From: an uncultured Opitutia bacterium
Lineage (GTDB): Bacteria; Verrucomicrobiota; Verrucomicrobiia; Opitutales; Opitutaceae
DNA: 64,000 nucleotides
Assembly: GCA_903834135.1 (NCBI GenBank)
Contig: CAILHZ010000007.1
Coordinates: 62,001-126,000 of the forward strand
Direction of reading: 5' to 3'
Shown piece by piece: positions 7,626 through 14,669 of the stretch. Positions within the stretch are counted from its first letter, which is position 1. Each line of letters begins with the position of its first letter. Made by a program: the position numbers and the translations under genes. The notes below the pieces were generated by a model that saw nothing but the letters and a program-made list of their open reading frames with translations, was not told where the DNA came from and searched no databases.

Positions 7626-8426
7626 ATGAATCCGCCCCCTAAAAAATCTACGCAACGAATCGTCATTGGTGCGATCGTTGTGTGGTCAGCCTTGATTATA
7701 TCCTGCGTTACAGCTGAACGCATTATTGTCGCTCCTGCACACGTAGCAGGCGCAACCTACGTAGGCAGTAAAGAGTGCGCACAATGTCATTCAGATAAAA
7801 CCGACCACTTTGCTGGGGCTACCCATGCAAGACTTCATATTTCAGATGTTAAGCTTGGAGACACGACCTGTGAAGCATGTCATGGTCCTGCAAGTTTACA
7901 TATTCAATCTGGCGGTAAACTTGGGACTATCGTCAATCCCAGGAAAAACCCTGAAGCCTGTTTTGCTTGTCACTTAGATAAACGTGGAGAAATGAGTCTA
8001 CCGCATACTCATCCTGTCTTAGCTGGTAAAGTTAGCTGTGTGGATTGTCACGATGTACATAAGGATAAATCTGTACGTGGAGGCGGTGCCGCACTCGCAG
8101 CATCGACTGAAACTTGCCTTAAGTGCCATACTCAACAAGCAGGACCTTTCACCTACCCTCATGGCGCAATCAAAGAAGAAGGATGTCTTGCCTGCCACAA
8201 TCCTCACGGAACAGTGAACGACAAAATGCTTATCGCACGTGATGCTAATCTGTGCCTGAGATGCCATCTCTCACAACTCACACCAGGATTTAATATCGGC
8301 GGATTCAAAACCGGTGGAGCACACGCCAATGCAGTGGGCTCTCGCCTTTCAGAAGGCGCCTGCTGGTCAGCTGGATGTCACGAAGGCGTCCACGGCTCTA
8401 ACGTCAATGCATCCCTTAGACCTTAA
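7626..8426 (+). CDS. MtrA/DmsE-like multiheme cytochrome c (eight heme sites)
   Basis: 266 residues. The N-terminal export signal (KKSTQRIVIGAIVVWSALIISC) has a lipobox-like LIISC, so it could be a lipoprotein or anchored. Seven CXXCH sites lie at residues 51, 82, 112, 138, 164, 187 and 210, and an eighth, unusual CX4CH site (CWSAGCH) lies at 246. CHNPHGT and CHDVHK are doubled-CXXCH family features of MtrA/DmsE/PioA periplasmic cytochromes, which plug into an outer-membrane barrel and carry electrons across the outer membrane. Known MtrA and DmsE have ten hemes, so this is a shorter relative. The barrel-like gene follows 21 bp later. Confidence 0.85.
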   Translation: MNPPPKKSTQRIVIGAIVVWSALIISCVTAERIIVAPAHVAGATYVGSKECAQCHSDKTDHFAGATHARLHISDVKLGDTTCEACHGPASLHIQSGGKLGTIVNPRKNPEACFACHLDKRGEMSLPHTHPVLAGKVSCVDCHDVHKDKSVRGGGAALAASTETCLKCHTQQAGPFTYPHGAIKEEGCLACHNPHGTVNDKMLIARDANLCLRCHLSQLTPGFNIGGFKTGGAHANAVGSRLSEGACWSAGCHEGVHGSNVNASLRP

Positions 8427-8447
8427 TTCTTTCGCACGACACCTCGT

Positions 8448-10658
8448 ATGAAAACAAACCTTATTTCCTTTAAGCACGTGTCCCGGCTAGTCTTGGGCGT
8501 TACTCTTACGCACTTCGCAAGCCTGTCATTCACACAAACTCCGCCACCTAACGCTGATGCATTCCCTACTTTTGAGTCCTACATCAAAGTATCAGGAGTT
8601 GCTCCATTCACAACGGGGGATAACGCCGCTTACGCCATGCGCCAAGGCAGTCCTACAGCAGGTTCAGGAGGCATTGAAGACTTCTACTATACAAAAGATA
8701 CATCGGATACGACGACAGTGGTATCTAAAGGCCACGCACTAGCAGGTGCAGAGGATTATCTTGCTAGTGTGAATGTAACGACAGCCAATATGGGATCAAT
8801 AGAGGCGGGCTATAAAGTATTTCGTACTTTCTATGACGGAATAGGTGGATTTTTTCCTCAAAGTAACACCTTTCAAAAACTCGGCCACGAAGAACTCCAT
8901 ACTGACCGTGGTTCATTTTGGTTCAACGTCACTTTAGCAAAACCAGATCGCCCTGTATTCAATGTTAATTTTCAAGCAGACACACGCACGGGCAAAAAAG
9001 ACTCTACTATATGGGCTGCTATCATATCTCCTACTGCTACAGTAACCAATGGGATTTTAGTAGGTAATACTGTTCCAGCGAATACACCATTCATTGCTCC
9101 CAATGTCTTAAATATGAATGAGCACCATGAAGAACTACAGGCAAGTGTTGTAGTCACGTCGGGTAAGGTTAAAGAAACACTCAAAGGAGCAATCAATTGG
9201 ATTAATAATAACGACTATCGCAGCTATGTTAAAAATCCAGGTTCAAACGTAATCGCTAGCCCAGAAGTGACTGTTCTTGATGACCAAGAATTAATCCATT
9301 CTACAAACTTTCGTATCCTAAACCAAATTGAAGCTAAATTAAACGACAAGCTTGGTTGGGACATAGCAGCAACATACGATCATCAATTTAGTACAAATGG
9401 CGGCCAATGGATTACACCTGCCTATAGCGCTACGGATGCTAGTACATATCCAGCAGTTACAGCAGGAAATATTTACGGAAAAGCTAAGGTAGACGATTAC
9501 GTTGCGAATACTTTTTTGCATTATAATCCCACCAAAAATTGGACTACAGATATAGGAATAAGAGATGAATATAAAGTGATATCTAGCCGCGGTGGATTTA
9601 TCACCACTTCACTGGCAACTGGATCAACAAGTACTGCTGCAAGTAATTTAACCGTGGCTAATGATCTTACCTATTCTCACGAAACTGAGCATGTAGATAC
9701 ACCAGAGCTCAGCCTACAGTACTTAGGAATTTCTAACATGACGGTTTATTTGAATGCAGACTACCGAATTAATCATGCTAACCAACACTGGATCAACCCC
9801 TATGCAGCTTCAACTGTTGCAGGCATCACCGGTGTAGCAACTACAGCCTTTGCACCTGCTGGGTCTGTATTCTTCCAAGAAGCAGATCAAAACAATAAAG
9901 ATTTGAAAGTAGGCTTAAACTGGAGTCCATCTCGCATCATTACAATTCGTGCAGAAATTTTCCGTAAAGATCATCAAAATCAGTACGTTGGTTCCAGTGA
10001 CTTAATTGGCATTGGAAGTACAGGTGGCCTTTATGCAACAGGCTATACCTTCACGGGAATGAAGTTTAACGTCCAAATTAAACCAACCCAAACACTAAGC
10101 TTTAATACACGCTTCCAGCCCCAACATGGGAGCATGTCTGTACTTGGTAATACAGTCACAGGTGGTTTAGGAAACGAAATTACTTCTGGAGTAGTCACTG
10201 GCTCGTTACTCAGTGAAAGTATAGACTGGAGTCCAAAACCTTGGCTTTACACAGAAGGCAATGTGAACTTTGTCTACAATTCGATCCAAACAGCATACCC
10301 CTACGTAACCGTGGCAACACCACCCGCTGCAATTGGTACTCCTATTGCAAATGCAGATAATAATTACGTGACTGCAATGCTACTGGCTGGATTTGTAATC
10401 GACAAACAAACCGACGCAAATATCCAAGGCCTACTTACTCGTGCTACTAATTATAACCGCCAAATCATGATGGGAGGAATTCCATATGGTGCAGCATTCT
10501 ATGAGAGAAGTATCACCGTTGGACTAAAGCATAAATTAAGTGACCGTATGTTTGCTGAAGGCAAAGTCGGTTACCTGGATAGACAAGATGCAACCGCAGG
10601 CGGATTCACAAATTACAAAGGCCCTTTAGTTTACCTATCTCTTACCTGCGCACTTTAA
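8448..10658 (+). CDS. large outer-membrane beta-barrel, MtrB/PioB-like candidate
   Basis: 736 residues with a signal peptide (about 1-29, VTLTHFASLSFTQ). The rest is rich in alternating polar/hydrophobic strands, aromatic residues and Asn/Thr/Gly turns, for example TLSFNTRFQPQHG, TIRAEIFRKDHQNQYVG and SITVGLKHKLSDRMFAEGKVGYL. There is no TonB box or plug domain. Length and position directly after a multiheme cytochrome match MtrB/PioB/DmsF sleeves. Sequence identity to that family could not be tested here, so the family name rests on fold impression plus context. It would form the pore that holds the upstream cytochrome. No MtrC/OmcA surface cytochrome gene follows. Confidence 0.6.
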   Translation: MKTNLISFKHVSRLVLGVTLTHFASLSFTQTPPPNADAFPTFESYIKVSGVAPFTTGDNAAYAMRQGSPTAGSGGIEDFYYTKDTSDTTTVVSKGHALAGAEDYLASVNVTTANMGSIEAGYKVFRTFYDGIGGFFPQSNTFQKLGHEELHTDRGSFWFNVTLAKPDRPVFNVNFQADTRTGKKDSTIWAAIISPTATVTNGILVGNTVPANTPFIAPNVLNMNEHHEELQASVVVTSGKVKETLKGAINWINNNDYRSYVKNPGSNVIASPEVTVLDDQELIHSTNFRILNQIEAKLNDKLGWDIAATYDHQFSTNGGQWITPAYSATDASTYPAVTAGNIYGKAKVDDYVANTFLHYNPTKNWTTDIGIRDEYKVISSRGGFITTSLATGSTSTAASNLTVANDLTYSHETEHVDTPELSLQYLGISNMTVYLNADYRINHANQHWINPYAASTVAGITGVATTAFAPAGSVFFQEADQNNKDLKVGLNWSPSRIITIRAEIFRKDHQNQYVGSSDLIGIGSTGGLYATGYTFTGMKFNVQIKPTQTLSFNTRFQPQHGSMSVLGNTVTGGLGNEITSGVVTGSLLSESIDWSPKPWLYTEGNVNFVYNSIQTAYPYVTVATPPAAIGTPIANADNNYVTAMLLAGFVIDKQTDANIQGLLTRATNYNRQIMMGGIPYGAAFYERSITVGLKHKLSDRMFAEGKVGYLDRQDATAGGFTNYKGPLVYLSLTCAL

Positions 10659-10668
10659 GGACTTTGGG

Positions 10669-11658
10669 TTATTTCTGAATTAATTCAGCAATAGCGATTC
10701 CTGATTCACCAGACACACTGTAGAGTAAATAAGTGTGCCCATCTTCTTTAAATATAGCTGGGTCTCTTAAAGCATGTTCTTTTACTTTTGTCTCACCCGC
10801 GTGAGAACGCGTAAGAGGAAGCTTTACTCCTTCATATATTTCTTCGGGTTTAATGACCTCCTGTGCTTCAGACACTTTCCAGGTCTTCCAATCAGCTTGT
10901 GTATCAATAAACACGCGTGAGATATGCTCCGGTGCATCTCCAATATTTGAGTAATACACCCATAAGCGCTCTCCTACCCGATCAAGTGCTACATGCCTAG
11001 GTCCTGGTGTGTTAGCCTCCTTAGCGCGGCCAACACTTTGAGGGAAAGGATTAGGCCCTTCCTGAAACCCAGTTAGGCCAGTAGTAGAGCGGTACATAAG
11101 TCCTCCCTTAGCCATCGCAAACCAGCCTTTATTTTCAGCAATCACACGCCAGTAAAAAATCCCCAGAATCTCGCTTGAAGCCTTGAAGTGAATTCCGTCA
11201 CTTGAGAGAGCAAGAAAAGTTTTCTGCCCTTCCCCTGATCTAGATGGGCCATGAAAGTAGAGTCTTAATTGTTTTGCCTGATCATCAATAACTACATCAG
11301 GAGAAGCAATGTGAGCCATACAACCAGGAGCCTGTTCTAAACGAAGTGTACCTGGTTCATAGACTTTCCAAGGTCCTTCAAGCGAATCTGCATACGCTAG
11401 GCGAATATACTTACCGCTATGATGTCCAAAATATAAATAGTATTTACCCAGTGGATTCACTACCCACGCAGGCACTCTAATTAGACAAGGTCCATTAATA
11501 TTATCTCCGTCTTTACCAGGTAACATCTCAGGACGAATAATCGGATTATTCGCTAATCGAATCACCTTGAGTGACTCGGCTTGTAAAAAAGAGGTTATAC
11601 TAAGTAGTGCAGCAGTAAGCACAAAAATACTCAGCTTAAAACGGGGTGTAGATGGCAT
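10669..11658 (-). CDS. secreted five-bladed beta-propeller protein, GH43/GH117-like
   Basis: 329 residues with a signal peptide (about 1-27). Repeated propeller blades are visible: GKYYLYFGHHSGKYIRLAYADSLEGPW, KQLRLYFHGPSRSGEGQKTFLALSSDG, ERLWVYYSNIGDAPEHISRV and DGHTYLLYSVSGESGIAIAEL. This is the fold of the GH43/GH32/GH117 clans acting on plant or algal glycans. Candidate acidic residues are in ASPDVVIDD and LRDPAIFKEDG, but the catalytic triad was not established. It may be a glycosidase or an inactive relative. It ends 10 bp from the barrel gene on the other strand. Confidence 0.65.
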   Translation of the reverse strand: MPSTPRFKLSIFVLTAALLSITSFLQAESLKVIRLANNPIIRPEMLPGKDGDNINGPCLIRVPAWVVNPLGKYYLYFGHHSGKYIRLAYADSLEGPWKVYEPGTLRLEQAPGCMAHIASPDVVIDDQAKQLRLYFHGPSRSGEGQKTFLALSSDGIHFKASSEILGIFYWRVIAENKGWFAMAKGGLMYRSTTGLTGFQEGPNPFPQSVGRAKEANTPGPRHVALDRVGERLWVYYSNIGDAPEHISRVFIDTQADWKTWKVSEAQEVIKPEEIYEGVKLPLTRSHAGETKVKEHALRDPAIFKEDGHTYLLYSVSGESGIAIAELIQK

Positions 11659-11717
11659 GACGTGTTTTAAATCTTAAAACAACGAATACGCCAAAAAACC
11701 ATCCTAAAATAAACGCC

Positions 11718-11936
11718 TTAAGCGTTAGGATCCTGCAAAGGAGAACCTAATTCGTAACTAATTTTACCTTCAGCAACCTCACGCAGAGCGGTATCTTCGG
11801 CTGATAACTTCTCTAAAGATTGCACTAAAGGACGATTGCCACGTCTGAGTTGCTTCACTCGGCGTGAGACTACATTTACTAAGATGTTAGGATCTTCAAT
11901 AACTAGTAGTGCGTTCCTTAAATAGTCGTCTCTCAT
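11718..11936 (-). CDS. rpoZ: RNA polymerase omega subunit
   Basis: 72 residues, short but normal for omega. NILVNVVSRRVKQLRRGNRPLV followed by EDTALREVAEGKISYE matches the conserved RpoZ core that clamps the beta-prime C-terminus and helps assembly. It starts at ATG 11936. A TATAAT sequence lies on the same strand about 50 bases upstream. It is probably monocistronic. Confidence 0.88.
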   Translation of the reverse strand: MRDDYLRNALLVIEDPNILVNVVSRRVKQLRRGNRPLVQSLEKLSAEDTALREVAEGKISYELGSPLQDPNA

Positions 11937-11985
11937 TAAGATAGGTGTCGTGTGATAGCGTTACGTGTAAGGGTCGTGAAAAAAA

Positions 11986-11991
11986 ATTATA
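11986..11991 (-). promoter_or_regulatory. rpoZ: possible -10 element for rpoZ
   Basis: TATAAT on the minus strand about 50 bases before the rpoZ start, followed by a T-run. No convincing -35 hexamer was seen. The rest of the 240-bp gap to the next gene shows nothing clear. Confidence 0.3.
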
Positions 11992-12176
11992 AAACACAAC
12001 TTCACTAAATACGATGTATATCGGCATATGAGTGCACAATTAACAGGCAAGCCGTTGATGGATTAACTCCTTAGAGCAGGCCGAATCTTACTTAATATAA
12101 GCCATATACGGGTGTTTTAGGCTGGAATACAATGTTTGCAATACGCCTAAAAACCCAGCTATCGTGTAAAACACGC

Positions 12177-13112
12177 ATGGCTCATTCACATTCCCACTCT
12201 GAATCAAAGCACGAGGATTTCTCGATTTGGTTATTTCTTTTCACGATTCTAACTACCCTCGCAGGACTTTTAGCTGCTGTTCGTTTTATTGCACCGCATG
12301 TATGGGCAGCTCAACTCGCTGCCCCTATATGGCTAACAATAGCCATATTCTTAATTATGAGTGTGGCGAACTGCTTCATGGAGTTCTTCTTTCACCGTTA
12401 CGTACTGCATACTCCTGCACTCCCATTTATACGCCGTCTATATAAGCAGCATACCCTTCACCATGCACTGACTCGCATTGGCCGTGGGAAAACACGCGAT
12501 GGACGCAATATTCTACTCATTGAGAATAAATTCCCAATTCTAGAACCTGAACAGACGGAGGCCTCATTTTTCCCTTGGTATTCATTGGCAGCATTTGCTG
12601 CATTCCAACTTCCGTTTCTAATCATTCTGCAGCTGCTGCTACCAAGCTGCCCTTGGTTTATATCGGGATTTGCGGCGCTAGCAGTCTCTCTATTAGAATA
12701 CGAAATATTCCATGCTATTAATCATTGGTCTTTAGAAACCTGGGATCCTTTAATTAGTCACCCTAGGTTTGGCCGCTTTTGGAGAATTGCTTACGCTTTC
12801 CATCTACGCCATCACGCTGTAATTGACTGCAATGAGTCTATTTCAGGTTTCTTTGGTCTTCCTCTAGCAGACTGGGCTTTTGGTACCTGTGTGATTCCAA
12901 CAACAATCTATGCAGACGGCGAAGAATGGCTACCTGCTAAATTTGTTAGTCCAAAACCTGTCTGGTTTATACAAGCCCTCGATAAATGGGCAAAGAAAGC
13001 AATTAATAGCCGCCGCTTTGATGCTAAGACCACTCAAGCAGCCCAAGCCTTAGTAATTCCACAGGCCGAAAGCGTCCTTCCTAAGCAAGCTACTGAGCAT
13101 TCTAGCTCTTAA
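12177..13112 (+). CDS. fatty acid hydroxylase / sterol desaturase superfamily membrane enzyme
   Basis: 311 residues from ATG 12177 (MAHSHSHSESKHED); ATG 12132 would add 15 residues and cannot be excluded. Hydrophobic helices alternate with the di-iron His clusters of the family: HRYVLH, HTLHH, HAINHW and HLRHH. These enzymes use O2 at the membrane surface to hydroxylate or desaturate lipids. The His-rich N-terminus may bind metal. The substrate is unknown. A strong terminator follows. Confidence 0.8.
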   Translation: MAHSHSHSESKHEDFSIWLFLFTILTTLAGLLAAVRFIAPHVWAAQLAAPIWLTIAIFLIMSVANCFMEFFFHRYVLHTPALPFIRRLYKQHTLHHALTRIGRGKTRDGRNILLIENKFPILEPEQTEASFFPWYSLAAFAAFQLPFLIILQLLLPSCPWFISGFAALAVSLLEYEIFHAINHWSLETWDPLISHPRFGRFWRIAYAFHLRHHAVIDCNESISGFFGLPLADWAFGTCVIPTTIYADGEEWLPAKFVSPKPVWFIQALDKWAKKAINSRRFDAKTTQAAQALVIPQAESVLPKQATEHSSS

Positions 13113-13129
13113 AGCTCTCAACTCTGAGG

Positions 13130-13166
13130 ACTTCCTTTGAGGTATAGCCTTAAAGGAAGTTTTTTT
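13130..13166 (+). terminator. rho-independent terminator
   Basis: A 13-bp stem (from ACTTCCTTT to AAAGGAAGT with an inner GAGG/CCTT part, one G-T pair), a 5-base loop and a run of T after it. It lies between convergent genes and ends the desaturase-like gene. Confidence 0.85.
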
Positions 13167-13175
13167 ATGTTTAAA

Positions 13176-13397
13176 TTAAGCGATCTGAATCTTCTTTTTA
13201 GAAATAAATAATTCAAGGTCAGCAAGGTCTGCAGCTTCTGTTTCACCAAGAACAAATGTGCTCGATTCAGCACGTTTTACGAAATTATTTAGCCATTCTA
13301 GCAAACTATCGCGTCTTGGAAGCCATATTTCTGGTGAACTCATGATTGCTTGCTGTAATGCGAGCGCCTGCTCGAGATACTTGGATGATTTATTCAT
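13176..13397 (-). CDS. small hypothetical protein
   Basis: 73 residues from ATG 13397; a longer frame to 13475 exists but starts in non-coding-looking sequence. The protein is probably helical (SSKYLEQALALQQAIM, RRDSLLEWLNNFVKRAES, EAADLADLELFISKKK), charged, with no signal or motif recognised. It is preceded by a 400-bp AT-rich gap and faces the strong terminator of the gene on the other strand. Confidence 0.5.
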   Translation of the reverse strand: MNKSSKYLEQALALQQAIMSSPEIWLPRRDSLLEWLNNFVKRAESSTFVLGETEAADLADLELFISKKKIQIA

Positions 13398-13805
13398 AAC
13401 TGTGGTACATTTTTTATTCCATTTCGTCAGCGAGTGGAAATGCATCGAAATTCTGAATCCCAGAGTGAAAATCATAGATTAATCGCGCTGAAAATAAACA
13501 ATCCGATGCGAAAAATCTCCGTTGAAATCGCGTCACCACAAACACTCTCGTTGATAATTAATCAGATGTCCAACGGGATTAAAATTTACCTAAAAATGTA
13601 CCGAAATGCGGATACAATTTACATGCCAAGTTACGACACGTGCGGAAATAGTTGGACGAAATCAAAATTTTATTACATATGTTAATAGTGTTCGACTAAG
13701 TGTATTGGATTTAGTTACCCCGCTGTATCTTTTTTCACTCAGTTTAGGACATCAATGTGAAGCACAACGCTTCACATCGTATCAACCCATAAAAAAGGAA
13801 TAACA
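13398..13805. other. 408-bp AT-rich gap upstream of the histone-like gene
   Basis: No convincing gene. Reading frames here are short and composed of unlikely residues. The 3' end holds a perfect hairpin (13755-13777) and the Shine-Dalgarno of the histone-like gene. The sequence is AT-rich, and the rest shows nothing recognisable. It probably contains the promoter and a long leader of the histone-like gene. Confidence 0.5.
13755..13777 (+). promoter_or_regulatory. perfect hairpin/palindrome in the leader of the histone-like gene
   Basis: ATGTGAAGC (13755-13763), loop ACAAC, then GCTTCACAT (13769-13777): nine perfect pairs, 28 bases before the start codon. No T-run follows, so it is not a terminator. 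It may be an operator or an RNA stability hairpin. Confidence 0.5.
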
Positions 13806-13895
13806 ATGGCTAAGAAAGCAAAAGCAAAGAAAGCAGTTAAGAAAGCAGCACCTCGCCGTAAGGCAGTTAAAGCAAAGAAGAAGTCAAAGAAGTAA
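13806..13895 (+). CDS. 29-residue Lys/Ala-rich histone H1-like protein
   Basis: The reading frame gives 29 residues, 14 Lys, 2 Arg and 8 Ala, in repeated KKAxAKKA patterns around a central APRRKA. This is the composition of bacterial H1/Hc1-like nucleoid proteins and of the C-tail of eukaryotic H1, here reduced to the tail alone. It should bind DNA (or RNA) by charge. It has one of the few clear Shine-Dalgarno sites in the window (AAAGGAA, 5-6 bases before ATG), a hairpin in its leader and a hairpin at its stop codon, all of which point to a real, well-expressed gene. Chance low-complexity sequence is the alternative. Confidence 0.75.
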   Translation: MAKKAKAKKAVKKAAPRRKAVKAKKKSKK

Positions 13896-13910
13896 TTTTG
13901 CTTCTTTTTG
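13886..13910 (+). terminator. possible terminator overlapping the histone-like stop codon
   Basis: AAAGAAG (13886-13892) and CTTCTTT (13901-13907) form a 7-bp stem around TAATTTTG, followed by TTG. The stem uses the last Lys codons of the gene. It is weak in GC. Confidence 0.4.
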
Positions 13911-13913
13911 TTC

Positions 13914-14147
13914 GAGCTTAATGGCTCACGGCGCATTACGATTCGTCGTTCTTGCGCCGCTTCAATTTTCCAGTCAGGGGTATTGTACTTGCTATTACGA
14001 GGATAGTAGCGAATGTAGATCCTCGTTCTTTAGCGTAAGATGGCAGTGTCTGGTGGATCCTCAGGTGAGCTCTCGGTTCTTGTGATGATTCGAAACCCAA
14101 ATTCTGGGAACAGCTGGTAGCGTACGAAGTAGACGAAATTATCACAA
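13914..14147 (+). ncRNA. candidate structured RNA or long structured leader of the RRM gene
   Basis: This gap contains a compact stem: CGGCGCA (13929-13935) pairs with TGCGCCG (13953-13959), and inside it ACGA and TCGT close a TTCG loop. A second perfect 8-bp stem, ACGAGGAT (13997-14004) / ATCCTCGT (14019-14026), follows. Shorter elements are GAGC...GCTC (13914-13927) and CCCA...TGGG near 14097-14109. GC content is higher than in the gap before the histone-like gene. No protein-like frame was accepted. It could be a free small RNA or a regulatory leader of the RNA-binding protein gene that follows. No known RNA family was recognised. Confidence 0.4.
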
Positions 14148-14498
14148 ATGAACTCCAAACTCTATGTTGGAAACATGTCGTTCAAGACAAGCGAAGCGGA
14201 CCTCCGTAACGCATTTAGCCAATTCGGCACAGTTACTGATGTTTACATCGCTAACGATCGCGAAACAGGCCGCCCACGCGGATTTGCTTTCGTAACCTTC
14301 GCAACTGAAGAAGAAAGCAAGCTAGCTACTGAAAAACTAAATGGTTTCGACCTCGATGGTCGTCAACTCACTGTTAACGAAGCCCGTCCAAAGGAGGACA
14401 TGGGTGGTGGCGGTGGTGGTGGCGGCGGCGGACGTAACTTCAGCAGCCCAAACCGTAAGCCAGGTGCATTCCAGGCTCGTGGTAACAGCCGTTACTAA
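14148..14498 (+). CDS. RRM-type RNA-binding protein (Rbp family)
   Basis: 116 residues. A single RNA recognition motif fills residues 3-80, with RNP2 KLYVGNMS and RNP1 RGFAFVTF, the aromatic residues needed for RNA contact. A C-terminal tail follows with a run of ten Gly and a basic end ([23 protein letters not shown]). It is like cyanobacterial Rbp and other bacterial glycine-rich RNA-binding proteins, which often respond to cold and act as RNA chaperones. It is preceded by a long structured gap and followed by a strong terminator, so it is probably monocistronic and post-transcriptionally controlled. Confidence 0.92.
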   Translation: MNSKLYVGNMSFKTSEADLRNAFSQFGTVTDVYIANDRETGRPRGFAFVTFATEEESKLATEKLNGFDLDGRQLTVNEARPKEDMGGGGGGGGGGRNFSSPNRKPGAFQARGNSRY

Positions 14499-14543
14499 TA
14501 TATCCCGTTAAAAGAAGCGTAAGTTTCTTTTTAAAACGATTTT

Positions 14544-14577
14544 AAAAGGCGAGGCGTTAAAACGCTTCGCCTTTTTT
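14544..14577 (+). terminator. rho-independent terminator of the RRM gene
   Basis: AAAAGGCGAGGCGTT pairs with AACGCTTCGCCTTTT (one G-T pair), with a tight loop and a T-run. Strong. Confidence 0.9.
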
Positions 14578-14669
14578 GTGCCTGCTTGGAATTGACTGTC
14601 CGCTTGATTTGAAGAGTGAGCTTACTTCACAAAGTATATAATTATTATCGCTACCCTAACCCCTAGGAA

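Noticed and set aside
7396-7629. 77-residue plus-strand frame ending in an ATGA overlap with the MtrA-like gene
   Set aside because: It covers the divergent promoter region and the tandem repeat, is rich in Arg/Leu/Ile without a recognisable fold, and its start overlaps the hemN start region.
11664-11680. GTTTTAA / TTAAAAC inverted repeat before the GH43-like gene
   Set aside because: Seven AT-rich pairs in AT-rich DNA are expected by chance.
14080-14110. TTCGAAACCC-like sequence resembling a tRNA T-arm
   Set aside because: No 5-bp T stem, no acceptor stem and no anticodon arm could be drawn on either strand.
13936-14145. 69-residue minus-strand reading frame between the histone-like and RRM genes
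   Set aside because: Composition is unlike neighbouring proteins, there is no start signal, and the region is better explained by RNA hairpins.
14401-14431. GGTGGC-type simple repeat as a phase-variation tract
   Set aside because: It encodes the Gly-rich linker of the RRM protein in mixed GGT/GGC codons and changes in units of three, so no frame switching is expected.
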